Of a DNA stretch of 64,000 bases, positions 12,215 through 22,572 are shown one piece after another. The notes under the pieces are model-generated. The model ran no database searches, was not told the DNA's origin, and was given only the letters and a program-made list of their open reading frames with translations. The position numbers and the translations under genes were made by a program. The stretch comes from Incurvaria masculella (taxonomy: Eukaryota; Arthropoda; Insecta; Lepidoptera; Incurvariidae). Where the stretch lies: positions 18,804,501-18,868,500 of the forward strand of contig OX335641.1 in assembly GCA_946894095.1 (NCBI GenBank), in the 5' to 3' direction. Numbering within the stretch: position 1 is the stretch's first letter; each line of letters begins with the position of its first letter.

Positions 12215-12272
12215 AAATTCCGGCACGAAAGAAGAATACAATACCTTGTATTATTTTTTCGTGCCGGAATTT
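12215..12272. repeat. 27-bp-arm hairpin
   Basis: The arms 12215-12241 (AAATTCCGGCACGAAAGAAG start) and 12246-12272 (its reverse complement, few mismatches) are separated by only four bases. This is a probable solo foldback or MITE remnant. Confidence 0.65.
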
Positions 12273-12576
12273 CTTCCTACATAAAAAAACTTGCAGTCAA
12301 TTAAAACATATTACACTATAATTCAATTCAACAAGGTCAATCCTAAACATAACAAATAAAATCAATAACTAATTTAAGAGAAACGGAAACCAGGTACTTT
12401 CACTGACGCCTGTGCTTGATAAATAACCAAGATACCAAGACCCCATGGTACGGTTAGCGCCTTTTTCCTTTCCCTGGAGCTCCGAAACGCAGCCGCACCC
12501 ATAACTACAATCTACGTCAACGGCGGACCACGTAAAATCGACTGTTCCCCGTTGGTCGCCGTTGGACTCGGGAGCT

Positions 12577-12616
12577 CACCTGAAGATGAGCCAAATGTTT
12601 GGCTCGAAACGTCGTG
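12577..12616 (+). ncRNA. Hammerhead-ribozyme-like motif (copy 1)
   Basis: In order: CAC (12577), CTGAAGA core (12580-12586), an eight-base-pair stem GAGCCAAA/TTTGGCTC around 12588-12605, GAAAC (12606-12610), GTC (12611-12613), GTG (12614). CAC can pair with GTG as a minimal stem I. CTGANGA, stem II and GAAA are the hammerhead core, and minimal hammerheads of this sort are known in Penelope-like elements. Departures: one unpaired base follows the core A9, and stem III would be only A-U/C-G without a loop. Activity is uncertain. Confidence 0.4.
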
Positions 12617-12619
12617 CTT

Positions 12620-15600
12620 CGCACAAATAATACCGTGAGTAGAAAGCCGCTTAATATTTTAAAATGAATAGTAACCACGGTAATCTAAAAATTTACAAAT
12701 CTACTGCTTAGTTTGGAACACAATTTTGTTACATTACGCAGAAGGAAAACATCGTGAAGAAACCCACTACTTCTTTGGTGATATTTTTTTAATTATATGG
12801 GTAATTAAATAATGAAGTGAAAGAATAAATGAAGTAGGGTGGTTATCCAGAAATTATTAGGTTAACTCAATTATCTATAGTGTGATTAGACCTTTATGGT
12901 TGTTTTACTTTATGTTACGTAAATTTATGCGAAACGCAACGTAAGTGTTATGTAGGTGTGACGTAAAAGTCACGTAAATATTCAATAAATCAACGACAAA
13001 TCAGTTATATCTAATATTTCGTAATATAACAAGTACTGTGCCATTAAGCTTGATGAAATGTATATCCTTATCAAAGAAATGAAAATTTGCTATGAAAATC
13101 TATGAAATACGTTCCAGAAAAAAAATACCATATCATCCTGACCACATGAAGTTTGCACTAGCGCGAAAATCAATAAGGCCGCTAATAGCTTGACATGACA
13201 GTGGCATTCCAGTCGACTGCAGAATGGCCATAGATTAGATATCTTCATCGAGTGCGCGTATAGAAGATGCAATTATTCTTTATTTAAATACACTACGCGA
13301 ACTTAAGGGCAAGTAACTGTGCCCTAAGAAAATTAAAACTACCCTGTAGAAGAAGATGAGCAACATCGACTGGTGAAAATAAAGTGTCACAAAATGAAGA
13401 TTATTTTAATTGTGACGGTGTGACTCTACCATGCAGCAAAGAAATAAAAAGTGGCCTCCGGGCAGTCCGCGCTCACGTACAGAAGTTATGTCGCATCCGA
13501 CCGATTACCGAGTGTTAAAACATCTTAATTTCAATCTGGCGACACTTTTCCAAATCCCTCAAAGAGACCGACCGCATCGTAACGAGGCCGCTCCTATAAT
13601 ATCCTTCGTTAAGCCTTTAACGACAGCCGCCACATTTATAAGAGAATTATACGTCGAGTATCGTGTTACAAATGCGACAAAAGTTACAAAGAAGTATTTC
13701 TATTCAACAATTATTATTGTAATGTCTCGGCCGCAAACATGGTCGGGCTTAATCTGCTTTAAAAATATTGGAAATGACGAAATCCGTAAAGGTGCCGACG
13801 CGGGCTGGTATAGGGCTAACCGATCAGGATATCTAAATGGGCAATTCCTTTTGTACTGTACATACATGTTTTTCATTTAAATCCTCAATATGATAGTCCA
13901 TTTATCCTATGTAAATCTTATGTAATCTGAGAATCCGAAATTAAAAAATCTACCAAAACGTGCATCAAAGTTGTTTCTTGCCCATATTTTCTTATACACG
14001 AGTACATAGTTTTATCAATGTGAAAAAAATACTTTTACTTATGCCAATTTTCCTACGTCCTATGAAATTTCTAGGGGCCTTTTATTCTTGTCGCCATTAA
14101 ATTAAAATTGCAAGTTTAACAAACTTTAAGGGATTTTTTTTACTTATTCTAAAGTTCATGAAAAGAGGTTAATTTAAAAAAAAATATGAGCTACATATTG
14201 AGACTTACGGCTAATGATTCCAATCCATAAAACCTTAAAAATATGTTCATTAAAATCGTCCAGCTCTTCCGTTTATTTTCATTTAATTATATTAACATAA
14301 TACCGTTCGTCCAAGCAAACGTCAAAAACGATTTTAAGTATAATCCCATACATCCTACATCACAACCTACGAATGCGTTCCACAATAGTTTTGTGTATGA
14401 ATAAATACGCATTAAGCACGATATTTTCGTTGTCCTTTTCGCAGATTTCTCATTTTACGCATTATTCTCGTTTTTGGTCGCTAAGTCGCTAATCCCCCTG
14501 AGTTGGAGCAGGCTTCTCTTTCGATCTGCTCCGCAATCTATGAATGGTTTAGGCCCTGTTGTCTCTTTTGTGTCACAAACCTATGTGTGGATTCACAACT
14601 GTCCTTTTGAAAAAAAAAACATTTAAACGTTTTCAAACTTTAAGTGATTGCTTATAGAAGCGAAAATGCAGTGAATTTATTTAAATTTTAGGCGGCGCTA
14701 TGATATTATTCAGATTTAGGGCTCCGGTAGTAAAACCAGCTGCATTATTAATCTCCCTAAAATGTATATCCACCTGTACTTATTAGTAGGTTCTTCGGGT
14801 AATACTTTTAACTAAATAACAAATTAAATACTAATACTATAAAGTATAAAAAAATTGAAACGGATGCAAAGATTCATAACTATACAATAACGCGATAGTA
14901 AAATAACTACACTTTCTCTTAGGGATTTAATCTGTCTCGACAGAATTTAAAGTTAAAATGAATGATATTGTGTTTATAAATTTAATTAAAATTAATGAAA
15001 ATAATAAAATATTGCAATAATATAAAAAAATTGTTCGGAAATATACTTGTATTGCAACACTTTAAGAAACGTCAACGTTATTTTGCTCAATCAATTCCGT
15101 TATCAATACAGATTATCCGCCGAATAGCACATAAAGGAATACAAATAAATGCATGTGTTAAAACAAATATTTAGGTTAAAATGTTCGCCTAGGGTTGATA
15201 GTTGCAACGGAATCCTAATTGCGGTGGATCCTTATCCCTTAACTTTCACTAACTCGCCGCGAATTAACATCTGTCTTCGTTTTAATTAGCAAAGTCGTGG
15301 GCGGCGAGACCGGGTGGTCCGGCCAAAGTCCGGTCAGGAAGAAAGGGTTGTTTTGTTGGTGACGTATCTCGCCTTTGTTCCGCCCGTTGTTGTTTTCATT
15401 GTGTTCGTTTTCACTTTCAAATTTCACTTATTTTCGGCTCTCCGAAATGTCTTCGCTTTGTGAAAACACCATGCAACTTTTTGAAAGGATTTGGCTGAGT
15501 TAACAGGGATTAGTGGGTGCCAACCATTATTCATAATATACATGTGTTGTTGATGCGTCTTTCTTTTATCTAACACAATTATATATACAATAAAATGATA

Positions 15601-16011
15601 AAAGTCCAGCAGTGAGGCACATATATTTACAGGGGTCTGCTCTTAGACTGCATCTCGGCCACATCAAACTTGGAAACCCAGAAACTAAACAACGCAAATT
15701 ATATAAAAATTATGACTATGTCGTGTTCCTTTCGCGATATTTTCTTCGCACGGGTATTTCACGCAATTTCGAAACCGACAGACGCCACAGAATAACGCAA
15801 TCTATTCCCTAATCCCACAGTAGTGCACGAAGTGAAGTACCGAAGCGGGATGACAGTTCGGATTTATCTATTCTTTGACGGAACTGAATTCGTTTGCCCT
15901 GCGATTTGAATGTGATTTTCTTGCGAATAACAAAAAAAATGTTGATCCGATTGCTACCAAACATTACACTAGCACCCGCTGGGCTAATCGGAAGATTTAT
16001 ACTTTCACTGA
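12620..16011. other. Long stretch without recognisable gene
   Basis: AT-rich. The longest frame is 149 codons (plus, 13431-13880). It has no recognisable domain or signal peptide and its codon use looks unremarkable, so I do not call it. A minus frame at 15427-15239 (62 codons, Asn/Glu-rich) lies in a GC-richer patch and is likewise unassigned. No repeat that I can name. Confidence 0.45.
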
Positions 16012-16051
16012 GTCCTGAAGAAGTCCACAATGCGATGGACGAAACATCGTC
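16012..16051 (+). ncRNA. Hammerhead-ribozyme-like motif (copy 2)
   Basis: CTGAAGA (16015-16021), then the stem GTCCA/TGGAC (16023-16027 with 16036-16040), then GAAAC (16041-16045), ATC, and GTC (16049-16051). An A15.1-U16.1, C15.2-G16.2 mini stem III with loop ATC and a GUC cleavage triplet can be drawn. Stem I pairing is not convincing, so this copy is probably decayed. It shares its architecture, not its stem sequence, with the motif at 12577. Confidence 0.35.
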
Positions 16052-17100
16052 TTAAACAAGTAAGCGATTCATAACACTATCTATCCGAAAACATTTTAAT
16101 AATAATCGGAAGATTGCCTGAAAACGTCATCAAAATCGGTCTCGACGCCGTTATTTCATTTTGGACATTTACATTTATTTTATTTTAACATTAGCGGAGC
16201 TTTTAAATACGTGCTTGATCTGAAGATATCCTGAAAATTGCATCTAAATCGGTCAAACATTTTGGACATTCACCCGAACGAATGTTCTAAAATATGTTAT
16301 TGTTTTCGGTCCACTTAAATTTAGTCAAGTCAAGTCACCTCAAATGGGAAACCCTAGCACCCTGTAACTACAAATTGCGGTGTGATTAGATATCCATGCC
16401 TGATAGCATAAAAAAGATGTACCAGAATAAAACAAAAACTGTCTTATACCAAATGTGTGTAACGGTCAAATGTTTGAAAAGGAGTGACTTGGCTTTACTT
16501 TACGAACGCCGCCAATCAAAAAGCGATAGCGCCTCAAAATAGTACAAAATATACATAATAATGCGTTTTTTGATACCCCAAATAATAGTCTACTATTACA
16601 TAACAATACAAAATATTCTCAGACGCGTAAACCTCGCTGAAAACGGTGCGTCATTCTGCATAATAAGCTGACACACTGTCGGGGAAAAGTAATTTTACCG
16701 TAGAATAATAGGCGAAGAAATACATATTCAGGCGAGGCTAATAAACTGTAATTCGTCTAATTGCGGGGCTTTTGAGTTTTTTTTAGGACGCCCGCTAATC
16801 ATAGCTGCCCAGTCTTGGGAAATTGTGTATCGGACTCTTTGTGTTATGCCGATCTCGTCGCAATCGTATTGCTTGAATTGGGGAACATTTTAAATAAAAT
16901 TATACAACTTTTGTTGCCAACATTGTGCTCGGTTACTTCAGTATGGACGAGACCAAAGTTATGGCAACTTCCAGCCTGTAACCCAGAAAGGGTTAGTTAT
17001 GGAAATCGAATAGAGCCGAGTAGACGGGTCAAATAATCATACTTGGAATTCAAAATTTGTAAGAGAGTAGGACCGAAAAGTTTCAACCTTTCCCGCATAT
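16052..17100. other. Stretch without recognisable gene
   Basis: Two short plus frames (16815-17036, 17043-17267) show no recognisable domain. The phrase ATTTTGGACATTCACCCGAA near 16260 resembles dispersed retroposon 3' sequence. Confidence 0.4.
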
Positions 17101-17385
17101 GTACCGGGCTATTTTACTCAAAATTTCGAGTTCAAGTAAATCGGACGAGTGGCCGTTTTGGTATTGCCGTATCTATCAAAAGTGCAAAGTTATTGTGCAC
17201 AAACACGAGGAACGAATTCAAATGGACTCGATGTTCGTGTTTGTGCTCACTAACTTTGCGCATTTGACTGATACGGCCACGGAATACCTCCTAATTGTTC
17301 TGTGGATACGGCAATACCAGAGCGGCCCTCGTCCGTTTTACTCGAACCCGAAATTGCGAGTAAAACAGCCGGGTAGAGGTACGGC
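17101..17385. mobile_element. Foldback MITE, about 285 bp
   Basis: The left part (17101-17215) and right part (17225-17385) are inverted repeats. Shared segments include ATTTTACTC...AATTTCGAGTTC...CGGACGAG, then GGTATTGCCGTATC, then GCAAAGTTA and GTGCACAAACACGA. The right half has extra bases (17281-17305) lacking on the left. The 99-codon frame across it is a by-product. No transposase and no clear target duplication were seen. Confidence 0.7.
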
Positions 17386-17567
17386 CTACGGTGTTTAAAA
17401 ACTGAAACGTTTGTATAATGCGTCATGACAAATACATGCCAATTATTAGCTCTCTGTTAGTCATTGAAAGTTACAATGAAAGTTGTTAAAAAAGCGAGAG
17501 AGCACACTGAGATGAGGCCAAAAAATAATTAAAAAATCTTGTTCTGTGATATCACAACAGATTTAAT

Positions 17568-17920
17568 GACTTGTAGCTCAGGGGCTCTTGGACTTACCTT
17601 CTATGCCCAAGGTCATTGGTTTAAATACCGGTCCACAGCATGCATGCAGATAAGTGCATATCGTTGCAAATACGAACTGTTCCATGACGCGGAATCCATG
17701 TTAAACTGTAGGTCCCCTTTCCCTAATAGGTGGTAGGTTTAAGCCCGCCCGGGTTTGTACCATCGCTTTGGATGAAAATATGGTCTAAACGCAATACAAA
17801 TTTCCGTGTCTAACATCCAGTTCCATCTAGCCGTGCTCATAAAATGGAGGTCCTGATATGGCACTTTTTTTTTAAATAAAAAAAATGGCACTTAATTTCT
17901 TCATGAATGCGGTGTGTACG
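17568..17920 (+). mobile_element. SINE S with tRNA-like head (diverged)
   Basis: The head has TAGCTCAGGGGCTC as A box and GGTTTAAATACC as B box (17575-17627). The shared body follows: GAACTGTTCCATGACG, GTAGGTCCCC, GTAGGTTTAAGCCCGCCCGG, TCCAGTTCCATCTAGCCGTG, GGTCCTGATATGGCAC. At 17858-17891 the heptamer ATGGCAC is duplicated around a 20-base T/A-only insert (a T run followed by an A-rich run). The 3' end is lost after about 17920. Confidence 0.75.
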
Positions 17921-18536
17921 AGTATATAGAGCCGTCCAAGTTCCTACATAAAAAAAACCTTGCTCAGGTAAATTTATCGTCCTTTCTTTTCGCATCGATC
18001 CAACAGCACATGATAAAATAAAGTACCTAGGAGGAATATAAATAAATAATTACATCTAAATATCTCTATTAATAGCGCTTAGCCTTGTAGCATCATGAGA
18101 TGTTCATATAGCTCAATTAAAGTGCCGCCTGTAAGACGGTAGACCTCAGCCAGCGAGAAAGGAAGCACAGAAATGGCGACTAAAATTTATATGTAAAATT
18201 GGCGTAGCTACTTTTTAGTGAACATACTCCCACGGTTGCGTCGGCCATTCAGTTCGCTGATGTTATGGAGTTGATATGGCACCTAAGAACACTTCACAGT
18301 GCAACAAATATATTCGATTTTGCATGTCCCGAATCGTAAGTGAACTAACTCTTTAACCACAGATTAAAGAGAAAGGCATGGGTTGCTTACATCATATCAG
18401 TGTTGAATAAGGATAATAAAAGGTGGCGTTGGAATTCACATTTCAGAATACATTAAATAGAAACCACGATAGAAACCAACGAATATAAATTTTAAGTAAA
18501 TATACTCTTTCGTACTAAGCAGGTACGTAGCTTATT
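17921..18536. other. Stretch without recognisable gene
   Basis: AT-rich. TAGCTCAATTAAAGTGCCGC near 18110 superficially resembles an A box but has no B box partner. No gene. Confidence 0.4.
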
Positions 18537-18744
18537 CCAAGGAATGTGATATGTATGTATGCATAATCGACCGTGAAGCAAGACCCAATACCCGCCAATG
18601 GTATGGTTGCTGGTTCGGGTCCAGCCTTGCAGTATGTTTTTATTTTTATATAACTAAAAATAGTTATTTTTAGTGGGATCATTATTTAATTAATGTGTCC
18701 TTGCTTCACGGTCGATTATGCTTACATACATATCAAATTCCTTG
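18537..18744. mobile_element. Foldback element with tRNA-Leu-like fragment (FB-2)
   Basis: The left arm (18537-18583) and right arm (18700-18744) are inverted repeats of about 45 bp. The shared inner string is CATAATCGACCGTGAAGCAAG and the outer string is GGAATGTGATATGTATGTA. Just inside the left arm, 18585-18636 carries CCCAATACCCGCCAATGG and the B box GGTTCGGGTCC, the 3' half of the tRNA-like sequence seen more fully at 55776-55846. It is unrelated in sequence to FB-1 but has the same design. Confidence 0.7.
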
Positions 18745-18972
18745 TTTTTTTTTTTGTTTATACATTACTTCAAGTACGGAAGTTAAAATACGGAATCAAG
18801 ATTAGTTTAATGACGGTGTAACTAGTTCTGACATTTACGGGAGGTGGCGTTGCTTAGAAATGTCATAGTACCAGCAAAAATAAGCAGCTTTCGGCGAGTT
18901 TTGTACGTTATATGACGTTAGCTATCGATACCTTCATTTTTAATCTATGCTAATACGTGTATGCGCTGCCCC

Positions 18973-19006
18973 TATAAAACTGAGGTTCGGTCGCCGCTTC
19001 AGTCCT
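18973..19006 (+). promoter_or_regulatory. Candidate RNA polymerase II core promoter (TATA + Inr)
   Basis: TATAAAA starts at 18973, and an insect-type initiator TCAGTC begins at 18999 with its A at 19001, about 28 bases downstream. That spacing is close to the canonical TATA-Inr distance. A GC-rich transcribed-side segment (CCCGGGGCGGGGGAGGGGAC, about 19029-19048) and a good splice donor at 19106 follow. Alternatively this is the promoter of an unrecognised LTR-type element. Confidence 0.45.
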
Positions 19007-19079
19007 TTCTTGCTCGCTGACCTCGGGACCCGGGGCGGGGGAGGGGACGGTCGGGGTGCGAGCACTGGAGGCTGTTGAT

Positions 19080-19521
19080 ATGTTTATTTTCGAATTATTT
19101 AAATGGTGAGCCCCGTGTCCAATCGGCTAAACCTTTAGCTGGGTCGGTTTCGTCGCATCATATTATTACCGTGATCTCTTCGTAATGAAGTAGAGATGCC
19201 GCAGTATTTCTTAAATTAATGTTTCTTGTACTGCACGAAAAAAGCTTTTTCAGAAGTAACGTTTTCACATTTATGGAAATAATGTTGTCATTTCTTTTTG
19301 CATGCAATATGTATGTTGTTTGCAAATTGTATGTTTCATTAAAATGTTGTAATTTTCATAAGTTTGGATTCTAATACAATTTCTACTAATTTTGTTTCAG
19401 GCCGGTGGTTGCCTGGTCAGCAGGAAGAGCATACGCTAGAAGTGTTCCGGCCTATGCATCATTCGCACCGGGAAAGCGAGCGAGCCGTGACAGCACCGGC
19501 ACCATACAGGAGATGTGGTGA
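19080..19521 (+). CDS. Candidate two-exon small ORF, 48 codons, function unknown
   Basis: The ATG at 19080 opens eight codons plus two bases, to a donor (AAATG|GTGAGC, intron from 19106). A 295-bp intron ends in CTACTAATTTTGTTTCAG at 19400, with a branch-like TACTAAT and a pyrimidine tract. Exon 2 continues in phase to TGA at 19519-19521. The product starts hydrophobic (MFIFELFKWPVVAW) and has Gly33-Lys34-Arg35, the form of an amidation/dibasic cleavage site, but I know no matching peptide. A second possible donor, CCCCAG|GTGGGA at 19538/19539, allows another reading: 19401-19538 as an internal exon open in a different frame (RWLPGQQEEHTLEVFRP...). Either reading is inference. It could also be noncoding. 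Confidence 0.25.
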
Positions 19522-19539
19522 TTCTCTGGCGTCCCCAGG

Positions 19540-20486
19540 TGGGATCACAAACCAGTGATATGTTGATCAAAATTGGATATGGTAAACTTAAGGAAAATAG
19601 CCCCCACAACACAGGGAATCCTAGTGTGGCGGTTATGTTGATTACCTGCATGTGAGATGCATTTATGGAAAATAGAGATTTTTTATTATTATTATTACCG
19701 GTTTATACACTGAGAAAAAGATGACAACTATATTTTGGTGTAATATTATCTCGTTCCATCAGTATAGTTTTAGTTGACTCAACCATAAAATTAAATGTGA
19801 TCAGAACAACTATTCGGTTGCGATAGGTAAGATGTGGGTTTTACATAATAGATAGGGCTTTTACTAGATCATGTATGGTAGATTTAGCTAGAGTTTAGTT
19901 CGATTTAGACATAAAGAAACTTCAGCTACAAACACACTTATCTAGTAATAATAATCATTACATACAATTTGCCACTTTGTACCTTATATGTTTTAATTCA
20001 ACGGATCATTTTATCTAGGTACGTTTTAGTAACTGGTTATAGACTCTAGGGCTGTCCTTTTTCTACCAGATTGTCGGTTTGTGGTAACACAGTTTTGCTT
20101 TCATTCCTGCTATCGTTCATGACGTTTGTGGAAATAGTGATTTGTGACTATAATCTCACGGTCGGTCATTGGAAAAGCAATTTCATAAACTACCGAAGAC
20201 CAATCCCACTGAAAAAATATCAACCTGACACTTCTCCAAACAGAAATCACCCTGAGCGTATTCAGGGTATCGCAGTAAGTAATCATTATAATACAAGACT
20301 TCAAAAGTAAACCGCCAGAAAAAGATGATATTTCAAACTGAATCAACTTTTGGAAACACAAACTCCTAAAGTAGGAAGTTAGAAAATAAAGCGTCATTAT
20401 TAGAACTTAACGATCTGTCAACGCCTACAAGCAGAAAGAAGCAGCTGAAAATCATTTTCAAACGGGATCTCCTCAACATTATAAAA
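19540..20486. other. Stretch without recognisable gene
   Basis: AT-rich sequence after the candidate exon. No AATAAA closely follows it. Short frames at 20071-20310 (plus) and 20110-20397 (minus) overlap each other and lack motifs. Confidence 0.45.
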
Positions 20487-20656
20487 CTAAACTGTTGTAT
20501 TCCGTATTGGCAGGCCTTATATTGAGCAACTCACGTGTATCCCATTCGTGGGGTTAATCTTTTTATTAAATAAACTGTTGGATTCCGTACTGCCAGGCTC
20601 TATATTGAGTAACTCATATGTCAATGAGTAGCCCATTTGTGAGGTTAACTTTGTTT
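20487..20656 (+). repeat. Diverged direct duplication, unit about 85 bp
   Basis: AAACTGTTGTATTCCGTATT at 20490 is repeated as AAACTGTTGGATTCCGTACT at 20574. Both continue with GCCAGGC/GGCAGGC, TATATTGAG(C/T)AACTCA, CCCATT(C/T)GTG and GGTTAA. The two units are perhaps 80 percent alike by eye, so this is an old local tandem duplication. Confidence 0.7.
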
Positions 20657-20765
20657 CATGCCCCCAACAAACAAACCCATATATTAGCCCAACAAACCAC
20701 GTTCCCGAAAAAATTACGTGATATGCTAGGACCTTCTCTTTATGATAGTACAGTGAGCTGTGCAG

Positions 20766-20976
20766 TTACCATGGTGAATTAACTCGCCGGGTGAACGGGA
20801 CAGTGAGTTATCTGACGTTTTGTTGCATCTCGTTGATACTATGCTAACTTTCAGACGACGTGTTATTCGGCCAAGTATACTGAAATGTACCAGTTATCAT
20901 GGTACAAAATGCAACTAAACGTCAGATTTAATCACCTAGTTTCCTGTTTACTCGGTAAATTTTCTTACCATGGTAA
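20766..20976. mobile_element. MITE with CCATGG terminal repeats (family M-CCATGG, full copy)
   Basis: Ends TTACCATGGTGAATTAACTC and (reverse strand) TTACCATGGTAAGAAAATTT. The inverted similarity continues inward (GGGTGAACGGGACAG; GTCAGATTTAATCACC) to ATGCAACTAAACG. Relatives occur at 56041-56114 (short) and 59079-59222 (3'-truncated, same interior CTATGCTAACTTTCAGACGA). Confidence 0.7.
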
Positions 20977-22163
20977 TCCCTCTGGATGGAAAATGCGGAA
21001 AAAAAATTATTGCCGTTTCGACCAATATTTTTATCCAATTCGATGGTACCAACACTTTCTTACTCATGAAATGACAGCTGCTCACGTGAAACCATTTCGA
21101 TGCAATTCAGAAAAGTCCTGATGAAAATCAGCGATGACGTCAGGCGAAAGTAAAACGAAAGCCATTAACGTGAATAATTCAGTTCAATAATTGAACTCGT
21201 TTTAATCTTATCTATTTGGAAGAATACGTTCAAATAATTTAAAATATTAAGTCGGCTATGTTTTCAATAAAGCTCAAATAATAAGAAACGCATATCTTAT
21301 ATATTTTTATCTTTAAATATTCGCTTAGCCTCCTGCAAATGCGTGCATGCCCGGTAACACTAAACCCAGCTTATATTTACCGTTTCCTCTCATCTCATTG
21401 AAATGGCTCTCCATCCAGCTCAGGGCACACTTAAGCCGAAATTTTCTGACATAGTTACGTACAATAAATTCCAGCTACGACCAGCTCCGTTGTGACCGAG
21501 AGCGGTCGATGCGCGGGCGCACCTCATTATGTTATTATTGCGGCGTGTCGCGCTCTGTTGTTGCCGTGCGTTAACACGTGTTAACACTCCGAAGTTAGAG
21601 GCGGAACGTGGAATCGATTGTGGAGGCCGACAGGACACCTACAACACTGCACTATGACACGTGCATTACATTATGACAAATTGTTGACTATTGCGGGCTC
21701 GATTTGATCTAATATTTGGTTGAAGAACAGTCGCACTATTGCGATACATTTTCAGAAAGTTAGTAGATGAAGTCCGCTGTAATTTGATTTCAGATCCGTA
21801 AGCCCGCTCTGCCAACTAACTGAACATCAAATTTATCATACCACAGGCTCGCTCAGTTTGTTCTACATGTTGTACTACCATGGACGTTGCTCTTTGAAAT
21901 TGCATCCCTTTTTTACCTCCCAATCCTACCTACGCCCGCCGCGGTGATTTCTGAGCAGGTTCGATAATTATATGGATTGTTTGGGTGGATGGTTTAAAAT
22001 GTTTTATTATTAAAGTTATATTACAGCCATTTCGAAAAGTGCTTTTGTTTTAGTAAAAATAGTAGGATTTGTAGTTGTTGTAAAGATTTATTCAGGTCTT
22101 CAGCTCAGAGAGCCACTAGTTTAATTGGATTTGATTAAACATTGGATTTTTCAAACTTTTTCT
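20977..22163. other. Stretch without recognisable gene
   Basis: Contains a GC-richer patch at 21460-21620 with a perfect 16-base palindrome GTTAACACGTGTTAAC (21570-21585) centred on an E-box CACGTG. The minus frame 21638-21420 (72 codons) has no known motif. The remainder is AT-rich. Confidence 0.45.
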
Positions 22164-22180
22164 GGGGGGGGGGGGGGGGG
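22164..22180 (+). repeat. Homopolymer of 17 G
   Basis: An uninterrupted G run in AT-rich flanks, followed closely by CGGGCATTTTGGGGG. It could form a quadruplex and is error-prone for assembly. The two overlapping frames here shift with run length and should not be trusted. Confidence 0.9.
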
Positions 22181-22507
22181 TATTTTACACCGGGCATTTT
22201 GGGGGAGCGTGCCCACTCCTTCCCCTACCTGGCTAGGCCTGGCCCTACTATACTGCACGATAGACTTGCAAACTGTCAAGAGGGCAGCATCGGCAACAGA
22301 TGTCAGCGGCTGACTTTGTGCGTCGCGCCGCCGCGGGACACCTACCGCGCGCAGCTGTCAGTGCGTTGTCACGAAACTTCCTGAGATCTTCATAGAGTGA
22401 TTTGCGGTCCTTCGTCAATGTTAACAACTAAAAAGAAAATTAACCGATTTTCAACCTTAGAAAACCTAACTGAATCTACATATGAATATCATGTCTCCGT
22501 CCGAGTG
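22181..22507. other. GC-richer unassigned segment
   Basis: Bases 22190-22380 are GC-rich (CCGCCGCGGGACACC near 22327). They lack recognisable protein motifs in the two frames that cross them. Confidence 0.4.
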
Positions 22508-22572
22508 GGCGGACTAACCTTAATACGCGGATTATGTCCGTACTAAGTCGCATTTTGTATGGTTAGTCCGCT
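22508..22572. repeat. Very short inverted-repeat element (copy 2)
   Basis: GGCGGACTAACC at one end and TGTATGGTTAGTCCGCT at the other. It is the reverse complement of the copy at 564-620, including the inner CGGATTATGTCCG/AGTCG region. It is about 65 bp with no coding capacity. Confidence 0.6.

Noticed and set aside
13431..13880. 149-codon plus ORF as a gene
   Set aside because: No recognisable domain, no splice or promoter context, and composition like its surroundings. A frame this long occurs by chance in 64 kb.
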